From an uncultured Oscillospiraceae bacterium (GTDB lineage Bacteria; Bacillota; Clostridia; Oscillospirales; Oscillospiraceae), in NCBI GenBank assembly GCA_910587285.1, contig CAJULM010000064.1, positions 1 through 11,765 of the forward strand: a DNA stretch of 11,765 bases, read 5' to 3'. Numbering within the stretch: position 1 is the stretch's first letter; every line of letters begins with the position of its first letter. The notes under the pieces are model-generated. The model did not search any database. It was not told the DNA's origin and saw only the letters and a program-made list of their open reading frames with translations. Positions 4,686-11,672 of this stretch are shown in pieces. The position numbers and the translations under genes were made by a program.

Positions 4686-5552
4686 TTGGCTCGCGCAGTA
4701 CGGTTCCGCCGGGAAAGCCAAAGCCAGTTTTCCAAGCTGTTCACGGATTTATGCCAGAGGAAAAGCAGCTGGGAGGTGTGGGCCGACTTCATAGCTATGG
4801 CCGCAATCACCATTTCAAACGGCTTTGACCGGGAGGGGAAGACCCACGATGACCGGGAAAAGCAGTACATGCGCACTATCAAGGGGTACAACCAGGGAGA
4901 GCAACAGATTTTCCCGAAACTGTTTGCCCTATTGGTGGAGGCCCTGGAGGATGAACCCGACCAGGATTTCCTCGGCGAAATGTTTATGGCCTTGAACCTG
5001 GGCAACCACTGGAAAGGCCAGTTCTTCACCCCGTATAGCATCTGCCGGATGATGTCAGAAATCACGGTGGAGGACTTGGAACCCCGCATTGAGGGGAAGG
5101 GCTGGGTTGGAATCCATGACCCGTGTTGTGGCGCTGGTGCCCTACTGATCGCCGCCCGCAACACTATGGTTCGCAAAAAGCTAGGCCCCTCGGCGGCCCT
5201 GTATGTGGCCCAGGATATTGACCGGACGGCGGCCCTGATGTGCTACCTGCAACTGTCTCTTTTGGGCTGTGCTGGTTATGTGGTGGTGGCTGACTCCATT
5301 CTGCATCCCATTGTAGGCCCTGGGCAAAACCCGCTGCTGATTTCCCCCACCCCCGAGCAAGAAGTCTGGTTAATGCCGGCCCTTTATATGGAACCCTGGC
5401 CCGCAAGAATCCAGTGGGAGCGAATGCGTTTGGCGTTGGAAAGCCTGGGAGTAATGCGGACCAGCCCCGACCCCAAGCAGCCCCCACCAGAGGCAGAGCA
5501 GGCGCCCCCAGCGGAGCAACCCCAGCAGCCCCCCCAGCTGACACTATTTTGA
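4686..5552 (+). CDS. N6-adenine DNA methylase-like protein, motif IV not found, clamp-binding-like tail
   Basis: A 288-aa protein with a TTG start, AAAGGAG lying 11 nt upstream. An N-terminal helical region (1-105) precedes a Rossmann core of the HsdM/N6-methylase type: QFFTP (112-116), the SAM-binding motif I DPCCGAG (145-151) and an acidic AQDID (175-179) before a helix. The catalytic [DN]PP[FYW] motif expected after VVADSILHP (199-208) is not visible, and the sequence passes directly into a short C-terminal region. From 262 the protein is Pro/Gln/Glu-rich and ends with QLTLF (284-288), which fits the bacterial beta-clamp binding consensus QLxLF. It may bind SAM or DNA, or act as a decoy, at replication forks; methyltransfer activity is doubtful. 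It starts 22 bp after the previous gene. Confidence 0.75.
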   Translation: MARAVRFRRESQSQFSKLFTDLCQRKSSWEVWADFIAMAAITISNGFDREGKTHDDREKQYMRTIKGYNQGEQQIFPKLFALLVEALEDEPDQDFLGEMFMALNLGNHWKGQFFTPYSICRMMSEITVEDLEPRIEGKGWVGIHDPCCGAGALLIAARNTMVRKKLGPSAALYVAQDIDRTAALMCYLQLSLLGCAGYVVVADSILHPIVGPGQNPLLISPTPEQEVWLMPALYMEPWPARIQWERMRLALESLGVMRTSPDPKQPPPEAEQAPPAEQPQQPPQLTLF

Positions 5553-5567
5553 GAGGAGGGATAACTT

Positions 5568-5936
5568 GTGCCGGCCCAACTTAGCCCGCTATCCCCAGCG
5601 GAGCTGGCCGTAGCCGAGCAAAATTTCAGCCTGGTATTTCGTTTCCTGCGGTCGCAGCGCCTCCCGGTTGATGATTGGTTTGACGTTGTAATATTCCGGT
5701 ACCTGCTCACAGTGAAAAACTGGTTCAGCCGCCCGGATTTATACAAGTACGAATTCAGCACCATCGCATGGAGAGCCATGGCCTCCGCCGTCCACAATGA
5801 GCGGCAGAAACAAAGCCGCAGGATTCAGACCATCAGCCTTGATGACCCGATACCGGGCACTGACGGTCTTACATGGGGAGACATCATCACAGAGGACAAC
5901 CAAAACTATTCGATTTATGCGAGAGGAGTATGTTAA
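5568..5936 (+). CDS. Sigma-70 region 2-like protein lacking region 4
   Basis: A 122-aa protein with a GTG start and GAGAGGAGGG 8 nt upstream, the ribosome binding site overlapping the methylase stop codon. Residues of about 15-85 (NFSLVFRFLRSQRLPVDDWFDVVIFRYLLTVKNWF... then FSTIAWRAMASAVHNERQKQSRR) resemble sigma-70 region 2, the part that binds the RNA polymerase beta' clamp and the -10 element. After RIQTISLDDPIPG...ITEDN it stops, with no region 4 for the -35 element. It could be a truncated sigma, a -10-only specificity factor or a competitor of host sigma. Small sigma-like proteins are common in clostridial phages and ICEs. The target promoters are unknown. Confidence 0.7.
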   Translation: MPAQLSPLSPAELAVAEQNFSLVFRFLRSQRLPVDDWFDVVIFRYLLTVKNWFSRPDLYKYEFSTIAWRAMASAVHNERQKQSRRIQTISLDDPIPGTDGLTWGDIITEDNQNYSIYARGVC

Positions 5937-6257
5937 ATGAAAATCAGCTATGATTTGGCCGCCCTGCCTGAGCGCCGCCGTGCCATGAAGGAGAGCGAGG
6001 AGGTTACCGCTATCAAGGCGTTCCTGGCCGGCAAGCAGAAGAACATGTGCTTCGAGTACGAGGACGAGAAGCAGGCCAAGCGCCGGTACGACACGGTACG
6101 GAACTTCCGGCTCCACAATGATCTCAAGGAGGTCTTTGACCTGTACCGGCATGAAAAGTGCATCTATGTCCTGCGGCTCAAGAAGACGGGTACCCCCGGC
6201 CCCCGTGAAAAGAAAGGTGCCGCCTCCGATGGTGCAAACATCGAAAGCGGCAAGTAA
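5937..6257 (+). CDS. Unknown small basic protein, 106 aa
   Basis: I do not recognise the family. Its ATG directly follows the TAA of the sigma-like gene, with GAGAGGAG 8 nt upstream inside that gene, so translation is probably coupled. Residues 1-78 look folded, with alternating charged helices (SEEVTAIKAFLAGKQKNMCF, then DEKQAKRRYDTVRNFRL) and a strand-like CIYVLRLKK. Residues 79-106 are a Gly/Pro/Lys-rich tail. The charge pattern fits nucleic-acid or protein binding. Close linkage to the sigma-like gene suggests a shared process, not shown. Confidence 0.7.
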   Translation: MKISYDLAALPERRRAMKESEEVTAIKAFLAGKQKNMCFEYEDEKQAKRRYDTVRNFRLHNDLKEVFDLYRHEKCIYVLRLKKTGTPGPREKKGAASDGANIESGK

Positions 6258-6319
6258 GTAGCGGTCAGTCAAACCACACTACACCTCTATTTTGAGGGAT
6301 AAGAAAGGATTTGTCAAGC

Positions 6320-6928
6320 ATGATTTCTACGAATGAGGGACGGGGCGGCACTGCCCCCCGTGTCCTCCCCAATAGGCGGGCGCTGCGCCGCTCGCTGGAT
6401 GCTTGGAAACGGGCGGCCATAGGGCTGTTTGTGCTGGCCGTCCTGTGCAACGTGGCCCAAGCCCTTGTTTATGGCTACCTGCGGGGCCAGCTGGAGCAGG
6501 AGCTTCAGTTGGCGGAGGAAAGCCGGGACAGCGCCATCCAGGAGCTTGCGGCGGCGTCTCTGGCGAGTGCCCAGGAGAAACAGGCCAGGGCCGCCCAGGC
6601 GGCAGAGTATGAGGCCGTGGGTGCCTGGGAGTACATCGGCGAGTGTCGGCTTACCGCTTACTGCTGTGAACCCTACGCCCATGTCTGCGGCACTGGGGAC
6701 GGCCTGACAGCCACGGGGATCCCCGTCACCCCCGGCATAGCCGCCGTTGACCCCACCGTGATTCCCCTGGGTAGTACATTGATAATTGACGGACAGCGAT
6801 ACCTCGCCGCTGATGTTGGAGGGGCCGTAGTCGGGCAGACGGTAGATATTGCCGTTGCTACCCACCAGGAGGCCGTCGAGTTTGGCGTCCAGCGTGCCCC
6901 CGTATGGATTGTAAAGGAGGCACAGTAA
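6320..6928 (+). CDS. Membrane-anchored 3D-domain protein (putative peptidoglycan-active)
   Basis: A 202-aa protein. The ATG at 6320 is preferred over the in-frame TTG at 6311, because AAGAAAGGA (6301-6309) is spaced correctly only for the ATG. A basic N-terminus (1-31) precedes one membrane segment (32-54, IGLFVLAVLCNVAQALV), a coiled-coil stalk (55-100) and a C-terminal 3D domain (105-198). The three aspartates that name the family are present: D144 (AVDP), D165 (AADVGG) and D176 (VDIAV). Cysteines 109, 115, 116 and 123 could form disulfides outside. The orientation is N-in, with the domain facing the wall. 3D domains share the MltA-type fold, so cell-wall cleavage or binding is likely. Its place in an early operon, not a lysis cassette, is notable. 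Confidence 0.85.
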   Translation: MISTNEGRGGTAPRVLPNRRALRRSLDAWKRAAIGLFVLAVLCNVAQALVYGYLRGQLEQELQLAEESRDSAIQELAAASLASAQEKQARAAQAAEYEAVGAWEYIGECRLTAYCCEPYAHVCGTGDGLTATGIPVTPGIAAVDPTVIPLGSTLIIDGQRYLAADVGGAVVGQTVDIAVATHQEAVEFGVQRAPVWIVKEAQ

Positions 6929-7284
6929 TGAGCATTCAAGAACAGGCTATTGCTCTGCTGGAGGCCCAGCAGGCCAAGGTCAAGCCCCGTTCTCCCCAGT
7001 GGATGGTGGGGGAGCAGCTGAAGGACATTTGCCGCATGGAGCCCAAGAGCGCGGAGCTCATTGCCCAGGATTTGGAGAACGAAGCCATGAGCATCACCGC
7101 CGCCGAGAAGAAGATCAAGGCCTATGCCGACGGCCACAAGACCGGCAACTTTTCCTGCGTCACCCCGGCGGAGGCTGAGAATATCCTGCGAGAGTTCTAC
7201 GGCCTCCCCCGTCCTGATGAAGTCAAACCTGCCGCTCCCCCCGCCCCGGCTAAAAAGCTGGTTGACCCATTTGACTTCCTGTAA
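6928..7284 (+). CDS. PcfK-like small protein (tentative)
   Basis: A 118-aa protein. Its ATG overlaps the preceding TAA by one base, with AAAGGAGG 7 nt upstream. A helical body (MVGEQLKDICRMEPKSAELIAQDL; ITAAEKKIKAYADGHKTGNF; TPAEAENILREFYGL) is followed by a Pro/Ala linker (99-108) and an acidic-hydrophobic tail LVDPFDFL (111-118). The body and the place directly before a PcfJ-like gene match the PcfK-like/PcfJ-like pairs seen in clostridial mobile elements. The PcfK name is based mainly on this pairing. Molecular function is unknown. Confidence 0.6.
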   Translation: MSIQEQAIALLEAQQAKVKPRSPQWMVGEQLKDICRMEPKSAELIAQDLENEAMSITAAEKKIKAYADGHKTGNFSCVTPAEAENILREFYGLPRPDEVKPAAPPAPAKKLVDPFDFL

Positions 7285-7298
7285 GGGGGCGGGAGAGC

Positions 7299-8927
7299 GT
7301 GGAGCAGATTGATTATGAGCCGCTGCTACCCAAAACGCCACCCGTTGACCTGGTTCAATGGGCTTTAGAGCAGGAGGCCTTTCAACAGGAGTATTTGATC
7401 TATAAGGCGGGGCGGGTCTATGAGCCGCTGGAAGATCGAACGCGCCCCGCCGTTGAGGTGGTATGTACCCACTGCGGCAAAACCTTTTACACTGAAAAGG
7501 TTGACGCAGGAGAATGTAGCGCCTGCTATGCCCCGGCCCCGTTCGGGTGGTATCACCAGGAAATGTCGGAAAGCGTTATCAGCGGCAGCCTGACCATGTG
7601 CCCCGTATGCGGGTGTGAGGTGAAGGTCGTTCATGTCGGGAGTATCCCGAGGGGGATCGAAGACGGGGCCTGGATAACCACCATGTCCCGCCTCCCTGTG
7701 GAGGGCCGCAAAGACCGCTTTGTGTTGACCGAATGGCTGGTAAAACGCTGGATTGAAAAATCAGGGGAAAGCCGGTACACCACTGACCCGTACAGCGCCT
7801 GGGTGGTAGAGGAAAAGAAGGTTGTCCGCCTGATGGGCTATCTAAGGACTATGGGAGGCTCCATCTCCGTTTTCCACAAATGGGCACAGCGGAAGACATT
7901 CAATGATGTGTACGGTACCGTGTCCATTTGCTATCCCTGGGATAAGTCCATTCTGGAGGGCACCACAGCCGAAAACTGCAAGCTGGACTTGTACCAGGAG
8001 GCAGGAGGCAAACGGCTGGTAAGTTATCTGGCCCTATGGCGCAAGCGTCCCACCGTTGAAAATCTGCTGGTACAAGGGTGCGGTCGTTTCCTGGCGGAAT
8101 TGATTGACCATGAAAAGAGCAGCGGAACGGATCACGGCGGTATCCCGAAATTGTCTGACATCAACTGGAAGGAAAAGCGCCCCGCGCAGATGCTGGGCCT
8201 CAATAAAGAGGAATTTCGGTATATGCGGCAAATGCGCTGGAACGTGGAGGATTTGGAGCGGTATCGGCTGGTAAAAAAGTCCGGTCTGCCCGTGAGGTTG
8301 CCGGAGGACATGGAGCTACTGCGAAATAAGCCAGCCTATGAAATCAACCGGATTTTGGAGGAGGGGCCGCCGCAAGATTTCTGGCGCATTCTCCGCTATC
8401 TCAAAAAGCAGAAAATGACCTGGGGAATTTTACAGGACTATTGGCACATGGCCCATAGGCTCCACCGGGATCTGAACGACAGCCTAGTGCGCTGGCCTCG
8501 CAATTTGCACGCCGCACATGACCAAGTAATGGAGGAGCAGCAGGCCAGAGTGAATGCGGAGCTTCATGCGATGTTTCTGGAGCGGGCCGCTGAATTGGAA
8601 CCCTTGTCATTTGAACTGGACGGCCTGTTGATCCGGCCTTGCCAGACCGAGGCTGAATTGATCCGGGAGGGGAAGGACTTACATCATTGCGTGGCCACCT
8701 ACGCAAAGCGACACGCAGAGGGCAAGACCGCAATTTTGTTCATCCGTCAGATAGCGGAGCCCGATAAACCGTTCTTCACCCTTGAATTTGACGAGAAAGC
8801 CAAGAAGGTCAGGCAGAACCGGGGCCTGCGTAACTGTGACCGTACCCCGGAAGTCAAGGCATTTGAAAAGGCGTGGTTGAGTTTCGTTCGCCGCGCTAAA
8901 CCGAAAGAAAGGATAAGGATAGCATGA
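7299..8927 (+). CDS. PcfJ-like protein with zinc-ribbon N-terminus
   Basis: A 542-aa protein, GTG start with GGGAG a few bases upstream. The N-terminal part holds CxxC pairs at C56/C59, C73/C76 and C101/C104 (CTHCGK, CSAC, CPVCGC), consistent with one or two zinc ribbons. The long middle region is helical and rich in Trp and Arg. The C-terminal PcfJ domain (about 430-520) is recognised by LSFELDGLLIRPC, EGKDLHHCVATYA, GKTAILFIR and FFTLEFDEKAKKVRQNRG. PcfJ was first described on the enterococcal conjugative plasmid pCF10; related proteins are widespread in Firmicutes phages and ICEs, and their biochemistry is not established. The stop overlaps the next start (ATGA). Confidence 0.85.
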   Translation: MEQIDYEPLLPKTPPVDLVQWALEQEAFQQEYLIYKAGRVYEPLEDRTRPAVEVVCTHCGKTFYTEKVDAGECSACYAPAPFGWYHQEMSESVISGSLTMCPVCGCEVKVVHVGSIPRGIEDGAWITTMSRLPVEGRKDRFVLTEWLVKRWIEKSGESRYTTDPYSAWVVEEKKVVRLMGYLRTMGGSISVFHKWAQRKTFNDVYGTVSICYPWDKSILEGTTAENCKLDLYQEAGGKRLVSYLALWRKRPTVENLLVQGCGRFLAELIDHEKSSGTDHGGIPKLSDINWKEKRPAQMLGLNKEEFRYMRQMRWNVEDLERYRLVKKSGLPVRLPEDMELLRNKPAYEINRILEEGPPQDFWRILRYLKKQKMTWGILQDYWHMAHRLHRDLNDSLVRWPRNLHAAHDQVMEEQQARVNAELHAMFLERAAELEPLSFELDGLLIRPCQTEAELIREGKDLHHCVATYAKRHAEGKTAILFIRQIAEPDKPFFTLEFDEKAKKVRQNRGLRNCDRTPEVKAFEKAWLSFVRRAKPKERIRIA

Positions 8928-10168
8928 GCACAATGAGCGAAATGGATATGGAGCGGCAGGAAATGGAGGAGGGGCGTATCCTCAGCGCCGATTTTGGCCT
9001 GAGCGTCCCACCGGCCCCCGCGGAGGTTGCCCCGGCCCCGCCCCGCACCGTGGAGACGGTGACGCTGGAGATCCGCACGTTGCAGAGGCAGGCCCAGCAG
9101 ATCATGTTGGGCTACGCCGTCGAGATCGGTCGCCGGCTGGAGGAGGTCAAGGCCATTCTCCCACATGGGCAGTGGGGGGACTATCTAAAGAACGAGGTCG
9201 ATTACTCCCAGTCAACCGCAAACAATTTCATGCGCATTTATCGTGAGTACGGCGCCGCACAGCAGAGCCTTTTCGGCGGCGAGGCAAAATCCCAAGCGTT
9301 TGCGAATTTGACCTACACCAAGGCGCTGCGCCTGCTGGCAATCCCTGACGAGGAGGAGCGGGAGCAGTTTATGGCCGAGCATGATGTGGGGAACATGAGC
9401 AACCGGGAACTGGACAAGGCCCTAAAGGAGCGGGAGGAGGCCCTAGAGGCGGCGGCCGCCGCCCAGGACGAGGCCCAGGGGGCGCGGCGGGAGGCTGACC
9501 GGCTCCGGGAGGAACTGGCTGGTCAGGCCCAAGTATACAAGGCCAAGCTGACCAGTGCGGAGGGTGAGGCCAAGCAGGCCAGAGACGCCCAGGAGAAAGC
9601 TGTCGCCAAAGCCCAGCGTCTCCAGGACGCTTTGAGTGAGGCCAACACCTCCGCTCAGGCCGCCGAGGCTGAACATACCAAGATGCTCCAGGAGTTGGAG
9701 GAACTGCGCAAACGCCCCGCCGAGACGGATACGGAGGCCGTGGAGGCCGCCCGGAAAGCCGCCATTGAGGAGATGACGGGCAAGGTGGACAAGGCCAAGG
9801 AAGCCAAGAAAAAGGCTGACACGGCCCGGAAAGCCGCCGAGGAGGCCCTGGCCGCCGCACAAAAGGAGCTGGCCGAGTTGAAAGCCAAGGAGCCGCAGGT
9901 TCGGGAGCTCACACCCGAGGAAATCCAGGCCATGACTGCCGGCGAGGTGGAAAAGGCTCAGGCGGCCACCACCGAGCGGATGCAGGTCCTTGAGAAGCTG
10001 CTGGCCCAGGCTGACCCCGATGCAACCACCTTCAAGGTGCTGTTCACCAGCTGGCAGGAAACCTATGGGAAGATGATGGAGGCCCTGGAGCGGATCAGAG
10101 CCACGGACAGCGATAAAGCCGGCAAACTGCAAGGGGCTATCCGGGCAGTGGTGGAGGGGATGGCTTGA
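8924..10168 (+). CDS. DUF3102 protein with long coiled coil
   Basis: A 414-aa protein whose ATG overlaps the previous stop. Residues 44-165 are the DUF3102 region: EIRTLQRQAQQIMLGYAVEIG, HGQWGDYLKNEVDYSQSTAN and NFMRIYREYG. The SQSTANNFMRIY part looks like a DNA-recognition helix. QQSLF (113-117) partly matches the clamp-binding consensus. From 158 to about 325 it is an Ala/Glu/Lys-rich coiled coil, followed by a short globular end (TFKVLFTSWQETYGKMMEALERI). DUF3102 proteins are frequent in the early regions of Firmicutes phages, with no proven role. The build (HTH plus long coiled coil) and the SMC-like neighbour suggest DNA binding and bridging, or partition or replication help. Confidence 0.85.
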   Translation: MSTMSEMDMERQEMEEGRILSADFGLSVPPAPAEVAPAPPRTVETVTLEIRTLQRQAQQIMLGYAVEIGRRLEEVKAILPHGQWGDYLKNEVDYSQSTANNFMRIYREYGAAQQSLFGGEAKSQAFANLTYTKALRLLAIPDEEEREQFMAEHDVGNMSNRELDKALKEREEALEAAAAAQDEAQGARREADRLREELAGQAQVYKAKLTSAEGEAKQARDAQEKAVAKAQRLQDALSEANTSAQAAEAEHTKMLQELEELRKRPAETDTEAVEAARKAAIEEMTGKVDKAKEAKKKADTARKAAEEALAAAQKELAELKAKEPQVRELTPEEIQAMTAGEVEKAQAATTERMQVLEKLLAQADPDATTFKVLFTSWQETYGKMMEALERIRATDSDKAGKLQGAIRAVVEGMA

Positions 10169-10383
10169 CCGAAATCCAGAACGGCATTTATGCCACCCCC
10201 ACCGATGAATTGACAGCCCTGGCCTTGGAGGCCCGGAAACGGAAAATCAGCTACGGCCAGTTGGTCAGCACTACCACTGGCTATGAGCAGCAGCAGATTA
10301 TTCGTCAGTACTGCATTGAGCGGGGAAAGAAGGGTACCGCCCCGGAGAAGAAAGCCGCCAAAACGAAGAAGAAAAGGAGCTAA
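10165..10383 (+). CDS. Small basic protein, 72 aa, unknown
   Basis: It starts with TTG overlapping the DUF3102 stop (TTGA), with GGAGGGGA just upstream, so its translation depends on the preceding gene. Residues 1-50 (TPTDELTALALEARKRKISYGQLVST, then TTGYEQQQIIRQYCIERG) are helical, and residues 51-72 are a lysine-rich tail (EKKAAKTKKKRS), probably binding nucleic acid. I do not recognise the family. Its place between DUF3102 and the SMC-like ATPase suggests an accessory role with them. Confidence 0.7.
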   Translation: MTEIQNGIYATPTDELTALALEARKRKISYGQLVSTTTGYEQQQIIRQYCIERGKKGTAPEKKAAKTKKKRS

Positions 10384-10385
10384 GT

Positions 10386-11672
10386 ATGTCAGTCAAAATT
10401 ACGCAGTTTGAGGCTGAGAACGTCAAGCGCATTAAGGCGCTGACCCTCACCCCGGCCCCTGCCGGCCTGACGGTGATCGGGGGCCGCAACAACCAGGGCA
10501 AGACCTCGGGCCTGGACGCCATCGTGTGGGCGCTGGGTGGGGACCGCTACCGGCCCACCCAGGCCCAGCGGGAGGGATCTGTTCTCCCGCCCCGGCTCCG
10601 CCTGGAGCTGTCCAACGGGATCATCGTGGAGCGGTCGGGCAAGAACAGCGATTTGAAGGTGACGGACGCCTCCGGCCGCAAGGCGGGCCAGCAGCTGCTC
10701 AATTCCTTTGTGGAGCAGTTGGCCCTTGATATGCCCCGGTTTATGCAGTCCACCAGCAAGGAAAAGGCTACCACCCTCCTGCGCATTATCGGCCTGGAGG
10801 AGCAGGTGGAAAAGCTGGAGCGACAGGAAAAGGAGTTGTATAACCAGCGGCACGCTATCGGCCAGATCGCCGACCAGAAAGCGAAATATGCCAAGGAATT
10901 GCCCAGTTACCCCGAGGCCCCCGCCGAGCCGATTTCCGCCTATGACCTCATTCAGCGCCAGCAAGACATCCTTGCCCGGAACGGTGAGAACCAGCGCAAG
11001 CGGGAACGGGCCGCCCAGCTGGAGCAGGAGAAACAGAGCCTTTACCGCCAGCTGGAGGAGTTGAGCGCACGTTATACCACGGTGTGCGCTGACTGCGAAA
11101 CGGCCCAAAAGTCGGCCCTGGATTTGGTGGACGAATCTACGGAGGAGTTGGAGGCCAGCATCCGGGATACGGAGGCTATCAATGCCAAGGTTCGCACCAA
11201 CCAGGACAAGGCTCGGGCGGAGGCCGAGGCCAAGGAGTGCAGCGACCAGTACGCCGGACTGACGGCCCAGCTGGAGGCGGTACGCCAGCAGAAGTCCGAT
11301 CTCCTGCAAGGTGCGAAACTGCCCCTCCCCGGCCTCTCCGTGGAGGATGGGGAATTGACCTATCAGGGCAAGCCCTGGGATTGCATGAGCGGCAGCGACC
11401 AGCTGAAGGTGTCCACGGCCATTGTCCGGGCGCTGAAACCGGATTGCGGTTTTGTACTCCTGGATAAGCTGGAGCAAATGGATATGGAAACCCTGCGGGA
11501 GTTCTCCGCCTGGATGGAGGCCGAGGGGTTGCAGGGGATCGCCACTCGTGTCTCCACTGGCGGGGAGTGCTCCATTATCATTGAGGACGGTTACGCCAAA
11601 GACCCGGCGGCCCCTACCCCGGCTCCTGCGGCGGCTCCCGCCCCGACATCTTGGAAAGCAGGTGAATTTTAA
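10386..11672 (+). CDS. Compact Rad50/SMC-like ATPase
   Basis: A 428-aa P-loop ATPase. The N-terminal head has an ABC-type start (ITQFEAENVKRIKALTLTP) and Walker A GRNNQGKT (33-40). Two helical arms (about 125-310) form a short coiled coil whose turn carries CADC (234-237), placed like a Rad50 zinc hook. The C-terminal head has a signature-like MSGSDQ (334-339) and a Walker B FVLLDKLEQMD in which the usual catalytic Glu after D360 is Lys; E363 may substitute. A D/H-loop region (IATRVSTGGECSIIIEDG) follows. It ends with a Pro/Ala linker and SWKAGEF. It probably binds or tethers DNA ends in phage recombination or replication. No Mre11-like nuclease gene is seen in the window. Confidence 0.85.
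   Translation: MSVKITQFEAENVKRIKALTLTPAPAGLTVIGGRNNQGKTSGLDAIVWALGGDRYRPTQAQREGSVLPPRLRLELSNGIIVERSGKNSDLKVTDASGRKAGQQLLNSFVEQLALDMPRFMQSTSKEKATTLLRIIGLEEQVEKLERQEKELYNQRHAIGQIADQKAKYAKELPSYPEAPAEPISAYDLIQRQQDILARNGENQRKRERAAQLEQEKQSLYRQLEELSARYTTVCADCETAQKSALDLVDESTEELEASIRDTEAINAKVRTNQDKARAEAEAKECSDQYAGLTAQLEAVRQQKSDLLQGAKLPLPGLSVEDGELTYQGKPWDCMSGSDQLKVSTAIVRALKPDCGFVLLDKLEQMDMETLREFSAWMEAEGLQGIATRVSTGGECSIIIEDGYAKDPAAPTPAPAAAPAPTSWKAGEF

Noticed and set aside
4136..5176. A 346-aa open frame on the minus strand
   Set aside because: It spans two convincing plus-strand genes and their junction, lacks recognisable domains and has no promoter or ribosome binding site of note.
9440..9890. Repetitive GCC/GAG-rich stretch as a possible DNA repeat array
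   Set aside because: The periodicity reflects Ala/Glu/Lys codons of the coiled coil; there is no conserved repeat unit or spacer, so it is neither CRISPR nor a satellite.
10389..11477. A 362-aa open frame on the minus strand
   Set aside because: It mirrors the SMC-like ATPase codons and has a low-complexity composition; no independent support.
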